DNA of 64,000 nt from a virus (IMGVR_UViG_3300028840_003497:1-64000), one strand, 5' to 3'; shown: positions 5,505 through 13,802, numbered from the stretch's first letter. Notes: a model not told the origin generated them from the sequence alone. A program made the numbers and translations.

Positions 5505-6464
5505 CTCGCAGATCTCCAGCAGTCGATCGGCGAGCACCACGAGGCGTGCATCCTCGGTGAATCTTTTCGATCGCGTCTTGGCCACGATCTTAAACTTCCC
5601 GGACGGGATCTTCTTGGAGGAGACATGGACGATCAGCTCATCACCGGAACCCTGGACGTCCCGCGCCAGCGGCATCAGGATCTGAGGGTCGAGCCCATAC
5701 CCAGGAAGTGGCACCGGAGCAAGCGCCACATCCCTCGGACTGAAAACCTTGGACACGATCACCCATGCGGAGTCCCCGGCGCGTCCACCGATGCCAGATC
5801 TGAATGCCTTCGCCAGCTCGTAGTCGCTGGTCCACGAACTGTACTTCCGCACATCAAGGGCACCCCCCCGGATCAAGTCCCGAGCCTGGTCCCCGTGTAT
5901 TCCGCGATAGAGCTTGATGCGCGTCCCGTATTTTTTCTTGACCGCCTGCTGGACCTTCTCAGAGAACGACTCCCAGTCCCTGTGCTTCGAGGCATTGATC
6001 CCGCTGCTGGATCCCTTCCAGTTTTTCACCTGAAAATCGAGCAGCTTGTGAAACTGCTGAGAGGACCTGGACGAGATGTCGTCGGCTGCATCCCGAACGT
6101 CTCCGCCCCAGTCGAGACCGAATATCGGGTGGTCGAACACAGCGAGGTGCTTCTTCGCTACTGCGTCCACCTTGGTCGTGGCGACCCCGACGGTCCCGGG
6201 AGACCCAGCATGCGTCCCTGTTCCAACTCCGGTCTGGTTCACAGCGTTCTCCATCGCCAACTCGAACTCAGCCTCGACCGACGATCGACTCTTGCCCCTC
6301 ACGATGATGTCGAGACTGATCCCGCTGGATACCGAGAAGTAGAGCGCGTAGTACATGGATCCCCGCTTGACCAGGAAAAACTCCTGCTTGTCGAATCCGT
6401 CGAGCCTCACGAAGCGGAGTATCTTGGGCGTCTCGGCACTCGACTTCTCGATCAGGTTTCTCAT
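5496..6464 (-). CDS. ADP-ribosyltransferase-like protein with leader
   Basis: 322 residues. Starts MRNLIEKSSAE, the leader shared by this cassette; the ATG at 6464 overlaps the upstream stop (TGATG). The C-terminal half shows the layout of ADP-ribosyltransferases: Arg187 in KLYRGIHG, the Ser-x-Ser-type segment YSSWTSDYELAKAF (208-221), and a candidate catalytic Glu276 in GSGDELIVH. The first Glu of the ExE motif is missing. T4 Alt, an injected head protein, has the same activity and modifies host RNA polymerase; a similar injected role is inferred. Residues 80-100 are a Gly/Thr/Val-rich linker. The fold assignment rests on motifs only. Confidence 0.6.
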   Translation of the reverse strand: MRNLIEKSSAETPKILRFVRLDGFDKQEFFLVKRGSMYYALYFSVSSGISLDIIVRGKSRSSVEAEFELAMENAVNQTGVGTGTHAGSPGTVGVATTKVDAVAKKHLAVFDHPIFGLDWGGDVRDAADDISSRSSQQFHKLLDFQVKNWKGSSSGINASKHRDWESFSEKVQQAVKKKYGTRIKLYRGIHGDQARDLIRGGALDVRKYSSWTSDYELAKAFRSGIGGRAGDSAWVIVSKVFSPRDVALAPVPLPGYGLDPQILMPLARDVQGSGDELIVHVSSKKIPSGKFKIVAKTRSKRFTEDARLVVLADRLLEICERT

Positions 6465-6781
6465 CACCAGCACTCACAGTTGGTCGCGGTGCAGTCACAA
6501 GCCGACGTGGTCGATGTGTACTGGATATTCGAATAGCATCCGCAGGTTCGCGAGATACATCCGCAGGTCCTCGCAGTTGTCGTCTGCTGTATAATCTGTG
6601 GTGGTTTCGGGGGCTCGATCGGAAGTGGTTTTTTCGCACCATAGGGTCGATCACGAGAGATAACTTTCGTCCTGACTTTTTGATTCGTCCGTTTTTTTAA
6701 CGTGTTCGACTTCTTAAGCGGAGACTGATCCAGGGACTGCACATTACGGAGATCATCCAGGACTTTGTAACGAGGACGCAA
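6464..6781 (-). CDS. Basic protein with Cys-rich tail
   Basis: 105 residues from a TTG at 6781 behind AAGGG. The N-terminal two thirds are Lys/Arg/Pro-rich (KKSNTLKKRTNQKVRTK; KPLPIEPPKPPQII). The last 35 residues contain eight cysteines in short CxC repeats (TCGCISRTCGC, ACDC, CEC), which could bind metal or form disulfides. Stop overlaps the ADP-ribosyltransferase start (TGATG), so they are co-translated. No family recognised. Confidence 0.6.
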   Translation of the reverse strand: MRPRYKVLDDLRNVQSLDQSPLKKSNTLKKRTNQKVRTKVISRDRPYGAKKPLPIEPPKPPQIIQQTTTARTCGCISRTCGCYSNIQYTSTTSACDCTATNCECW

Positions 6782-6791
6782 TCTTTTACCC

Positions 6792-7055
6792 TTAAGGCAG
6801 GACGTAGATGGTCTTGAATCCCCACTTCTTGGCGTGGGTCTTCGCTTTCTTTACAGCCTCTTTCCACGTGCCGGAAAAATTCACCATCTGATCCACAGGA
6901 GGATCCTTTTGGTCCATACCAAAAAACCAACCAGACGGATCCTTTGTCGGATTCCATTTGCCATGGGATCTCTCCCACTCTTTTGTGTTTACCTTCACAG
7001 CCTCATCCAGCTGCTCGCGCCCTCGCTCCTTCATTCTCTCAACCAAATTCCTCAT
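6792..7055 (-). CDS. Leader protein with WFFG-YVLP domain
   Basis: 87 residues, ATG at 7055 behind GAGGAG. The leader MRNLVERMKERGREQLDEA is followed by a compact domain (GWFFGMDQKDPP ... NFSGTWKEAVKKAKTHAKK ... TIYVLP). The same pattern ends the protein at 35298-36380, so this is a shared domain of two strands, a helix and a strand. Function unknown. Like its neighbours it is probably a virion-associated internal protein. Confidence 0.7.
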   Translation of the reverse strand: MRNLVERMKERGREQLDEAVKVNTKEWERSHGKWNPTKDPSGWFFGMDQKDPPVDQMVNFSGTWKEAVKKAKTHAKKWGFKTIYVLP

Positions 7056-7104
7056 CACTTATACTCCTCGTATTGACCAACACATTATTTGATCGTCCCA
7101 TCCT

Positions 7105-7218
7105 TCATTGATAAATGGTAGACTGAGAGACACAACAAGATGCAGCTATTTCCTCCTGAGACCAGCCAGAATCATACTTAGACTGGAGCCAATCCTTGTC
7201 GTGATAAAGCCTGCCCAT
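7105..7218 (-). CDS. Short helix-turn-helix peptide, possible remnant
   Basis: 37 residues. The sequence KYDSGWSQEEIAASCCVSQSTIYQ fits a helix-turn-helix of the homeodomain-like type found at the front of phage HNH endonucleases; it stops at the end of the recognition helix. The ribosome site is weak. It may be what is left of a lost homing endonuclease. It fills the otherwise empty 7056-7238 gap. Confidence 0.45.
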   Translation of the reverse strand: MGRLYHDKDWLQSKYDSGWSQEEIAASCCVSQSTIYQ

Positions 7219-7238
7219 AACTACCCGATTCCGCCTCC

Positions 7239-7916
7239 TCAGACCGTTGCAATAGCCTTCTTAGTATCTCTTTTTGCCTGACCAGGAAGGGATCCGGCGA
7301 GGGATGCGTCATGCTGCGCCAGTGTCATCACCAGGGCATTCTTGACCGCGTTCGCCAGGTCGTCCTCAATGAACGCCCTCTTGGCGACGTACTTCTCGGA
7401 ACCCTTCATCAATTTCTGAAACTGCGGAGCCTGGACCATCGCCTTCACCATGCGGTTAATCAGGGATTCTCCAATCGCCTCGGCCAACGCCTCCATGTCT
7501 ACAGCCTCGTCCGCCGGACCTGCTGCACCACCACTCTTAAGGCTCTTGAGAACAGCTGTCAACATCTGCTTGGCGGAGATGAGCGACGCGTGGTCGACAG
7601 TACCACCCTGGCCAATGATGAACGCAGTGATAATCGGCGTAATGAAAGAATAAAGAACCCCTTCGCTCCAATTGTTGGGATCGAGGCCGAGCTTCATCAA
7701 CTCCTTGTTCCACTTCGCCTCGTTCGTCACCATCTTGGCAGCCTTTAAAATCTTATTTATTCCTACTGCCTTCGCCCCCTCCTCGATATCCTCGGGCTCC
7801 GGATTGGATTCCTCCGCCTTCTTGGATTCTTCAAGTTGAGCCTTCTCATCCACGCTCAAACAATCCTCTTTTACGAACGCTTCGATCCCTTCTATTAGCC
7901 CCTTAAAATTTCTCAT
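7239..7916 (-). CDS. Leader protein of unknown function
   Basis: 225 residues, ATG at 7916 behind AAAGGTGAG. The start MRNFKGLIEGIEAFVKEDCL is a variant of the cassette leader. A Glu-rich stretch (ESKKAEESNPEPEDIEEGAK) follows, then long helices, with a Gly-Gly-Ala-Ala linker (KSGGAAGPADEAVDMEALAE). A moderately hydrophobic part (VLYSFITPIITAFIIG, about residues 95-110) could be a membrane-associated helix. No catalytic motif is visible. Confidence 0.7.
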   Translation of the reverse strand: MRNFKGLIEGIEAFVKEDCLSVDEKAQLEESKKAEESNPEPEDIEEGAKAVGINKILKAAKMVTNEAKWNKELMKLGLDPNNWSEGVLYSFITPIITAFIIGQGGTVDHASLISAKQMLTAVLKSLKSGGAAGPADEAVDMEALAEAIGESLINRMVKAMVQAPQFQKLMKGSEKYVAKRAFIEDDLANAVKNALVMTLAQHDASLAGSLPGQAKRDTKKAIATV

Positions 7917-7935
7917 AACACTCACCTTTCGTCGC

Positions 7936-8718
7936 TCAGCTTAGTCGTTCAATACTCTTGATTGGGACCTTGCCCTGACCCACAATCTGATAATCTCGCA
8001 CGCGCCCAGCCTTGAGCGTCTGAACGAGGTACTTACTATCTACCACAATCTTCCAGAGATCGCGACCTTCTGTGCTGCCTAAATCACTGCCGAACCCCTG
8101 TGCCCGATCTGCATTGTTCGTCACGAAAATACCAGACGGAACATTTTTTGTTCCATCGTAAATACCACGATCCTTCTTTGGCCTCGCCGTGAACACCTTC
8201 GTCGGCTTCCCAGACTTGTTCGCGCTCCCCGGGTTCCTGATCTCGTTCACCAGCTTGAAGTAGGCGATCTCCAGTTCTTCATCGTGGAAAAAATCTGCGT
8301 CTCCAGCTTCCAGCACGTCATCGACCTCGCGTGGGCCGAAGTAGCTAAACCCAGGAGCACCGCGCCCAGGCTTGCTGCCCTTGAACAGCTTCACATATGC
8401 ATGCTTCACAGGCTCGAACATGTTGTCTTTGCTGTAGTCCGGATAGATCTGAATCCCAACGTCGAGATCTAGCTTGGAGAGGATGCGCCCGAGACCACTC
8501 CCGAGCTTGTGCATGTTCTTCATAGATTTCGGAAACAGCGTCCTGGCCTCCTTGTCAGGATCGAAATCGGCCTTCCCGTTCCGACGCACCGCCCAGTCGT
8601 ATAAATCCTGCATCTCGTCCTTCAGTGCTTCCTCGTACTTGTCCATATCGATGATGACACGACCAGAAGATTCCAACAGAACGAACCCAAGTTCGTCAGT
8701 GAGCCTACGTAATATCAT
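7936..8718 (-). CDS. Second ADP-ribosyltransferase-like protein with leader
   Basis: 260 residues. Start overlaps the upstream stop (ATGA at 8718-8715). Begins MILRRLTDELGFVLLESSG, a leader variant ending in L-L-E. Near the C-terminus it has an Arg in VFTARPKKDRG (Arg179), GIFVTNNADRAQGFGSD (Thr200; compare the strand-x-T-N/T-x-x-x-A-x-x-F of ADP-ribosyltransferases), then LWKIVVD and DYQIVGQGKVPIKSI, which resembles the usual C-terminal strand before a proline turn. The catalytic Glu is not obvious, so activity is uncertain. A palindrome copy lies in its first codons. Confidence 0.5.
   Translation of the reverse strand: MILRRLTDELGFVLLESSGRVIIDMDKYEEALKDEMQDLYDWAVRRNGKADFDPDKEARTLFPKSMKNMHKLGSGLGRILSKLDLDVGIQIYPDYSKDNMFEPVKHAYVKLFKGSKPGRGAPGFSYFGPREVDDVLEAGDADFFHDEELEIAYFKLVNEIRNPGSANKSGKPTKVFTARPKKDRGIYDGTKNVPSGIFVTNNADRAQGFGSDLGSTEGRDLWKIVVDSKYLVQTLKAGRVRDYQIVGQGKVPIKSIERLS
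8682..8695. repeat. Dispersed palindrome, copy 3 (variant)
   Basis: CGAACCCAAGTTCG, in the first codons of the gene at 7936-8718. Confidence 0.6.
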
Positions 8719-8870
8719 TTCACCCTATATCCAGCCTTCTTCAGTGTGTGAATTGCTTTGAAAATATCCTCATCAGACTTCATCTGGCCTCTTTTGAGAA
8801 TAACCATGTCATATGAAGAAAATGGAGATTCTGAGACAAAACCACCCAATCTTTCCATCAACTCTCGCAT
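8715..8870 (-). CDS. Small leader protein
   Basis: 51 residues, ATG at 8870, stop overlapping the next start (ATGA). MRELMERLGGFVSE is one of the clearest leaders and ends in F-V-S-E. The remainder (SSYDMVILKRGQ then DEDIFKAIHTLKKAGYRVK) would be a strand, a helix and a strand, similar in layout to the small domains of other cassette members. Function unknown. Confidence 0.65.
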   Translation of the reverse strand: MRELMERLGGFVSESPFSSYDMVILKRGQMKSDEDIFKAIHTLKKAGYRVK

Positions 8871-8872
8871 GA

Positions 8873-9637
8873 TCATCCACCCCTCTTCTTTGCCAACTTG
8901 GCCGTGGCCATCGCCAGAGACTGCTCGGCGGCCTTGAACGCCTTCGGGTCGTCGTCCTTGAGCGCCTTCTGCATCTTCTTCAGCGCGCCACCCAGCTTCC
9001 GACCACCTTTGTTCCGGCTGGCCTTCAGCATCATTGCCTCGACACTGTCCAGTGTTTTTTTGTTATCCGGGATCTTGGTCTTGCCAGTCTTCTTGTTTTT
9101 TTTTGTGCCCCCAGAACCACCAGACGCCCTTCCAGTGCCTTTTTTGGCTTTCTTGGGCTTGACATCCCTGGCCGACGCCTTAGCGCCACCACCGCCTCCT
9201 AGTGCCCCGGAAATCTTGCTCATGATCGCGCCAAGGATGCCCTTCTTCTTTTTCTTGGGAGTTGCCGATCCACCACTTTTATTGGTTGACTTCGACTCTT
9301 TCTTCTTGCCACCGGGAATCTTGGGAGTCGAGCCCGAACCGTCGCTCGGGAAGAAATACCGCTTCCCGCGAATAGTCCTCCACACGCCGATCTTACCAGT
9401 GGAATTAATCTTCCAGAAACCATCACCAACTGCGGTTGTGTAAGCCTCACCAAGCTGCCCTACGTAGAGCATTCCGACCTGACCGTAGTTGTCGTTATCA
9501 ACCTTTTTCTTCTTGCGGGGCCTGATCTCGTCGACCTTGTACATTCGCGCCTTGCCGTATGGCCACGGACGAGTTCCACCTCCAGTCACCGCAAACGGCT
9601 GAGGAGTTCCAGCAATATTGCCAGACGTAGTCGTCAT
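8873..9637 (-). CDS. Lys/Gly-rich basic virion protein candidate
   Basis: 254 residues, good ribosome site GGGAGG. Residues 30-95 contain a compact part with VWRTIRGKRYFFPSDG, a pattern seen in several phage head-associated proteins. The rest is very basic and low in complexity (KKKKK, GGGGG, TKKNKKTGKTK), ending with two predicted helices. Such basic proteins bind DNA inside heads, which would fit the internal-protein cassette. It lacks the leader, so its sorting would differ. Function inferred only from composition. Confidence 0.6.
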   Translation of the reverse strand: MTTTSGNIAGTPQPFAVTGGGTRPWPYGKARMYKVDEIRPRKKKKVDNDNYGQVGMLYVGQLGEAYTTAVGDGFWKINSTGKIGVWRTIRGKRYFFPSDGSGSTPKIPGGKKKESKSTNKSGGSATPKKKKKGILGAIMSKISGALGGGGGAKASARDVKPKKAKKGTGRASGGSGGTKKNKKTGKTKIPDNKKTLDSVEAMMLKASRNKGGRKLGGALKKMQKALKDDDPKAFKAAEQSLAMATAKLAKKRGG

Positions 9638-9638
9638 G

Positions 9639-9911
9639 TTACCTCCCAGCTCTCACGCCCATCCCGACTGCAAGATTTGTGGCGTCCCGCTTGATCTGAT
9701 TGAGCTTAACCATGAGATCATCGATCTCACTAGCTTCACCTTTGTTGGCCTTGCCCCACTTCGAAGTCGGAATCGCCTTGAGTGCCTTAACTGCCGATCC
9801 AGTGCCCGAAATAACTGTCTTCAACGCACTGTAGACTTTCTTGTCGTCGAAACTGGCCTCTTCCAAATTATCACCTTTTACGTACTTCATCTTTTCGAGC
9901 AAATCACGCAT
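9639..9911 (-). CDS. Small leader protein
   Basis: 90 residues behind AGGAGATGAT. The leader MRDLLEKMKYVKGDNLEE ends in L-E-E, matching the T4 protease rule of cutting after Leu/Ile-x-Glu. The rest is helical with a Ser-Lys-Trp-Gly-Lys turn in the middle. No known domain. Confidence 0.65.
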   Translation of the reverse strand: MRDLLEKMKYVKGDNLEEASFDDKKVYSALKTVISGTGSAVKALKAIPTSKWGKANKGEASEIDDLMVKLNQIKRDATNLAVGMGVRAGR

Positions 9912-9922
9912 ATCATCTCCTG

Positions 9923-10201
9923 CTATGGTTTCGTCGGGGCAGGGCCAATGCCCCGCTTGATTTCCCTGAATCCGTTTTCATTATTGTCACAAAAATAATC
10001 GATCAGAGACTTTGAACCATGAATTCTCATCACAGCCCACCCCTTCTGCCAGTGTTTACCTGCGTCCGATTTCTTTACATTCCTAACGTGCAGACCAGCA
10101 CCCTGGGCAAAACGCTGGGTGTTCACGTAATTAGCCGTCTTACCAAATGCCCAAGCGAGACCAGCATATTCTTCCTCTATGCGCTCGATAATCCTACGCA
10201 T
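9923..10201 (-). CDS. Small leader protein
   Basis: 92 residues from the ATG at 10201 behind GGAGG; overlaps the upstream stop by 8 bases. Leader MRRIIERIEEEYAG. The remainder has aromatic and His residues (KHWQKGWAVMRIHGSKSLIDYF) that suggest a small alpha/beta domain. No catalytic motif recognised. Confidence 0.65.
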   Translation of the reverse strand: MRRIIERIEEEYAGLAWAFGKTANYVNTQRFAQGAGLHVRNVKKSDAGKHWQKGWAVMRIHGSKSLIDYFCDNNENGFREIKRGIGPAPTKP

Positions 10202-10535
10202 CCGCAACTACCTCCGGACGCAAAACAACACAGGCTCCATTTCTCGTCTTCACCGTCTCGACAGACTCTACACCTCTGGCACCATCAAATCGACGCGCAA
10301 CTTGACCTCCGACCGACATGGCATGGCGTCCCTCCATGATCATCAACAAGGAAACACCAGACTTTGTCTTGGCCTCAAACACGGTCTTGGAAACTTCACG
10401 ACCTTTGATCGCCCGCTCCCCAGCCGTTTTCATCGACCGGAACAGGCGCTCTTCGGCAACAGTCAAGTCGTTCTGACGATGCTTTTGTGGTACGCCAGAA
10501 ATGAAATCGTGGAGTTTGGTCGTAAGTTTTTCCAT
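10194..10535 (-). CDS. Small leader protein
   Basis: 113 residues. The ATG at 10535 overlaps the upstream stop (TGATG), and AAGGAAGG lies just before it. MEKLTTKLHDFISGV resembles the leader. A charged helix (NDLTVAEERLFRSMKTAGER) is followed by strands (GVSLLMIMEGRHAMSVGGQ; NGACVVLRPEV). Function unknown. Confidence 0.65.
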   Translation of the reverse strand: MEKLTTKLHDFISGVPQKHRQNDLTVAEERLFRSMKTAGERAIKGREVSKTVFEAKTKSGVSLLMIMEGRHAMSVGGQVARRFDGARGVESVETVKTRNGACVVLRPEVVADA

Positions 10536-11227
10536 CAACCTTCCTTCCATTTCCAATACGCTGATTCGCTTCCAAAGAAACGCTCTGTGTCGCTACCGCC
10601 AAATTCGGGATCAAATTCCTCATAATCCGGCATCTGTTTCTTTAACTCCTTCATCACTGTCTTGATAAGGGGCCACAAGTTCTTGCTCGGATCAAACGGC
10701 TTCTTTTTACGCTCCCATTGAGCCTCGATGTTGATTCCATCCTTTGGAGGCTCCGGAGACATCATCACACCGTCATCCCTGGCCTCTGGATCGAAACGGT
10801 CAACCATCACACTGCAAACCACACCCTCACCATCCCCATATGGGTAGCACGAGATAGCGAAGTCCGCGCTGGCAAGATCGACCGTCGTGTTCATCGGCTT
10901 GCCTCGTTGACCAGCCTCGTAGTCAGGCTCGATCATGCCGTCCCCGATGCCAATCGGATACCCATACTTGGCCTCCAACTGACTCTCCATTATCGCCTCG
11001 CCAAACTTGTCAAGAACCTGCTTGTCTAACGCCAGTGCTTCTGTGATATCCCACGGCCTCGGAAGCATGCGAGGAATCTCAGAAACTCTCGCCCTCATGG
11101 CAGCGCCGATCTGCTTGGCCAACATTTTGTCAGCATCGCTCGCGCGCTTGCGAGTACGACGTTTCCGAACCTTCTTCGCCCTGCCCTCCGAGATAAATCG
11201 GCCCAAATTATCAATAAGATGTTTCAT
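10535..11227 (-). CDS. Leader protein of unknown function
   Basis: 230 residues from the ATG at 11227, chosen because MKHLIDNLGRFISEG matches the shared leader; upstream in-frame starts would extend it with unrelated residues. F-I-S-E could be the cut site. A basic stretch (KKVRKRRTRKRASD) follows, then a domain with strands (DFAISCYPYGDGEGVVCSVM) and an acidic end. The basic patch right after the leader suggests contact with DNA. Confidence 0.65.
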   Translation of the reverse strand: MKHLIDNLGRFISEGRAKKVRKRRTRKRASDADKMLAKQIGAAMRARVSEIPRMLPRPWDITEALALDKQVLDKFGEAIMESQLEAKYGYPIGIGDGMIEPDYEAGQRGKPMNTTVDLASADFAISCYPYGDGEGVVCSVMVDRFDPEARDDGVMMSPEPPKDGINIEAQWERKKKPFDPSKNLWPLIKTVMKELKKQMPDYEEFDPEFGGSDTERFFGSESAYWKWKEG

Positions 11228-11278
11228 TGTTTCACGCCAACTTCCATGGGTTTTGTCCGCACACATAAAATGCTCATC

Positions 11279-11785
11279 TTATTTTTCCAAATGACGAGCG
11301 TCTTCGTTTTTCTCGACCAGACCACCGTAGAGCGCATTGATGCCCATTGCAATGTGTTCCGGATGGATATCGAACACTTTAGACTTGTCCTCGATCTCCA
11401 CCGGTTTGCTAATACCCACCGACATCGATCCGCGCTTCCAGAACTCCCACTTGTCACCCTTGCGAGAAACAACAATATCAATCTGCCAATTATCCCCGGC
11501 CAGCCGAACTCCACCGATCGACCCTCCACCACCCATTGGCGGCATATGGGTGATCTCCACCTTGAGACCCTTCTGATTCTGTCGCAGGTACTTTTTAGTC
11601 ACCACAGCTACGTTGCCCAGAAAGGCCTTCTCCGCAGCCTTGATCTTGTCGTTAATAGAGACGGTAGCTTCGGCAAGCGCCTGAGCCTCCTCGTCCAACT
11701 GCTGATCGTCCTGAGAGTACGACTCCACCAAAGGTGTCATCCCGGCTAGATAGCGCATCTCACTCATGAATTTATCTTTTGACAT
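11279..11785 (-). CDS. Leader-type protein of unknown function
   Basis: 168 residues, ATG at 11785. The start MSKDKFMSEMRYLAGMTPLV contains EMRYLAGM, close to the YMKRLAGL at the C-terminus of the protease-scaffold protein, so this region may be a different kind of prohead-targeting peptide. The middle part holds a Gly-rich loop (PPMGGGGSIGGVRL) between strands (DIVVSRKGDKWEFWKRG). Sits upstream of the other leader genes in the same operon. Confidence 0.6.
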   Translation of the reverse strand: MSKDKFMSEMRYLAGMTPLVESYSQDDQQLDEEAQALAEATVSINDKIKAAEKAFLGNVAVVTKKYLRQNQKGLKVEITHMPPMGGGGSIGGVRLAGDNWQIDIVVSRKGDKWEFWKRGSMSVGISKPVEIEDKSKVFDIHPEHIAMGINALYGGLVEKNEDARHLEK

Positions 11786-11812
11786 CACACACTCTCCCAG
11801 GGCATACCCTTG

Positions 11813-12328
11813 CTATACTGTCGGGATCATCTCTCCGAATAGGTAGACGTTTGCCAGCGAACCAGCGGTTCCTGTCGTGTCAGCTTTTGTCACTTTGACG
11901 AAAACTTCAGCATTGCCACCCATCGCCGCCTTCTTGACCGCGCTCAGATCGACAACCAACTTGTCGTTCAAGGTCGTCACCGCGATGACAGTCGCCGCCA
12001 GGATCTCGGTTCCGCCAGTGGTAATCCCGATAGTGATCTCGCCGTCGCCAGCCAATGTTCCGCCAACGCCAGTGCAGTGAACAACAGCTGTAACTGGGAC
12101 AAACTGCTTCGTCGCCACACCACCGATTTCCTTCGACTGCTCGTCGTTCAGCGTCACGATGTCTAAGTCCTCGACCAACACGCGAACTTTCTCGCCGCCG
12201 TTATCCAACACGTCGGCAAGGGAGTCTCCCTCGGAAACGGTGTCGTTCGGGATCTGTGATGCGAAAGGGATCGCCCCTTTGCTACGAATGTCATTTCCGG
12301 ACGGTGCATTTGTTCTGTTTCTGGACAT
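11813..12328 (-). CDS. Virion structural protein candidate, beta-rich
   Basis: 171 residues, strong ribosome site AAAGGAGG. Mostly short strands with Val/Thr (VTAVVHCTGVGGTLAGDGEI, LAATVIAVTTLNDKLVVDLS), ending in VYLFGEMIPTV. This looks like the beta-sandwich type used for capsid decoration or tail surface proteins, but no family is recognised. Lies directly downstream of the endolysin gene. Confidence 0.55.
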   Translation of the reverse strand: MSRNRTNAPSGNDIRSKGAIPFASQIPNDTVSEGDSLADVLDNGGEKVRVLVEDLDIVTLNDEQSKEIGGVATKQFVPVTAVVHCTGVGGTLAGDGEITIGITTGGTEILAATVIAVTTLNDKLVVDLSAVKKAAMGGNAEVFVKVTKADTTGTAGSLANVYLFGEMIPTV

Positions 12329-12348
12329 CTTTTCCTCCTTTGCGGGTA

Positions 12349-13308
12349 TTATACCCGATTTATAAAATCATTTAAAACATATCGCCCGTCACTGTGAGAG
12401 GCGAAGTCTCGATGCGCCACAATGCCCGGCCCAGGACGGCCTTTAGGTTTCATTGTGAGACCCTCGATCTGTCTCTTCTTCTTGTTCAAACCCTTAGTCG
12501 GAAACCGGAACGGAATACCAGTGAGTTTGCATATCCATGGCACCAGCAACCGAATCGCTGCCATCTGACGATCAGTAGGCAACACGTACCTGCGATCCTT
12601 CTTGTCCGGACACCACGTCCACCAGAGCGCTTTAATAAACTTCGACCAGATAGACTCGTCACGCACATACTTAGGAGCATATGGATTCACAATCTCCACA
12701 CCGATACTCGTGTCGTTAATCTGGTTGGCATGAACCATCCGATCCAAAACCAAATCTCCGTGGCAACTCAAGTGGCCATCAGGATCCAGGATCAACTGAA
12801 CTCCGTAGCCCTTCTTGAGCAGCGTACGTTTACACCCCTTGGCCGTATTCCCGCACGTCTCGTGCAAAACAAAGTGGATCAAATCCGCAGATCTCTGCCG
12901 ATGCTTAAAATGTGGCTCGCCATCATCCTCATAATTGGAAGCTGTCAACCCAGCATCAATAAACCCTTTTGGAAGCGTAACCCGCTCTCCATTCACAATA
13001 ATAGCATTCGAATACCCATGCTCGTTTGGCTTTCCATACGGAGGTGGATCTAAATCTGGACTCGGCTTTTTCGGTGTCTCCACCGATGTATCATCCTCGC
13101 TCTTTTTAATTGCCTTCAGCGTCACAGGCCCGAGCTTTCCGTCCACCTCAAGATTCTTCGACATTTGAAAACAAGCCGTCGCCCAGATAAATGTTTTAGA
13201 ATCAGAGAGACACCACGGCCACGGGAGATCCTTTAGTTCGTAGAGGCTTCCTAATTTTCCTGCATTGTGATGTATCGCAGATGTGACCTGTTTCTTCGTA
13301 AGCATCAT
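12349..13308 (-). CDS. Endolysin: peptidoglycan-binding domain plus N-acetylmuramoyl-L-alanine amidase
   Basis: 319 residues. Residues 47-67 (FQMSKNLEVDGKLGPVTLKA) match the PG_binding_1 repeat. Residues 143-301 form an Amidase_2 domain with candidate zinc ligands His149 (LIHFVLHETCG) and His299 with Asp301 (IVAHRDF); the central part has GYGVQLILDPDGHLSCHGD and SIGVEIVNPY as in T7-lysozyme-like amidases. It would cut the amide between muramic acid and the stem peptide at lysis. No signal peptide is seen, so it needs a holin. Its start overlaps the stop of the next gene upstream (ATGA). Confidence 0.92.
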   Translation of the reverse strand: MMLTKKQVTSAIHHNAGKLGSLYELKDLPWPWCLSDSKTFIWATACFQMSKNLEVDGKLGPVTLKAIKKSEDDTSVETPKKPSPDLDPPPYGKPNEHGYSNAIIVNGERVTLPKGFIDAGLTASNYEDDGEPHFKHRQRSADLIHFVLHETCGNTAKGCKRTLLKKGYGVQLILDPDGHLSCHGDLVLDRMVHANQINDTSIGVEIVNPYAPKYVRDESIWSKFIKALWWTWCPDKKDRRYVLPTDRQMAAIRLLVPWICKLTGIPFRFPTKGLNKKKRQIEGLTMKPKGRPGPGIVAHRDFASHSDGRYVLNDFINRV

Positions 13309-13802
13309 CCCACCATCAATCCGGCACGAGACGCACGATCTCGCACACGGCTCTTTTTGATTTTCTTAAACATCCTGTTCATCGATTTCACTTTGCTCGT
13401 GCCATCAGCCGTCCATCCAATCGGGTCAAGCGCCGTCCTGAGCCTGTTTACATTCGCATGCTCTGGATCGTCCACGGCACCTCGAAGGGTTACCTCCTGT
13501 CGGTACCAGAACCCGAATGAATGCCGAGTCCACTCGATCGTGAATTTGATATTCTCTCCGTTTGCCGGAACCGTTACATAGACCCGAATAAGACCCACAT
13601 TACGCCTCCTGCGACTCAGCAAATCACCCACCAACATCATCGTGTACTCAGACTGCCCACGAGGACGTGGAGATACCAGCTCCCTCTTGATCCGCCCCAT
13701 TCTCAGGAGTAGATCGCGCACCATGTCCAACCCCGCCTCGGCGGCTTGCGCCTGGGGTGACTCGGCTGCCGTCTCCGGCTTATTAGGAACTGCACCTGTC
13801 AT
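13305..13802 (-). CDS. Protein of unknown function in the lysis group
   Basis: 165 residues. An Ala/Gln/Glu-rich start is followed by a helical basic segment (RDLLLRMGRIKRELVSPRPR), strands (GLIRVYVTVPANGENIKF) and a basic C-terminal helix (MNRMFKKIKKSRVRDRASR). The stop overlaps the endolysin start. No domain recognised; could be a structural protein. Confidence 0.6.
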   Translation of the reverse strand: MTGAVPNKPETAAESPQAQAAEAGLDMVRDLLLRMGRIKRELVSPRPRGQSEYTMMLVGDLLSRRRRNVGLIRVYVTVPANGENIKFTIEWTRHSFGFWYRQEVTLRGAVDDPEHANVNRLRTALDPIGWTADGTSKVKSMNRMFKKIKKSRVRDRASRAGLMVG

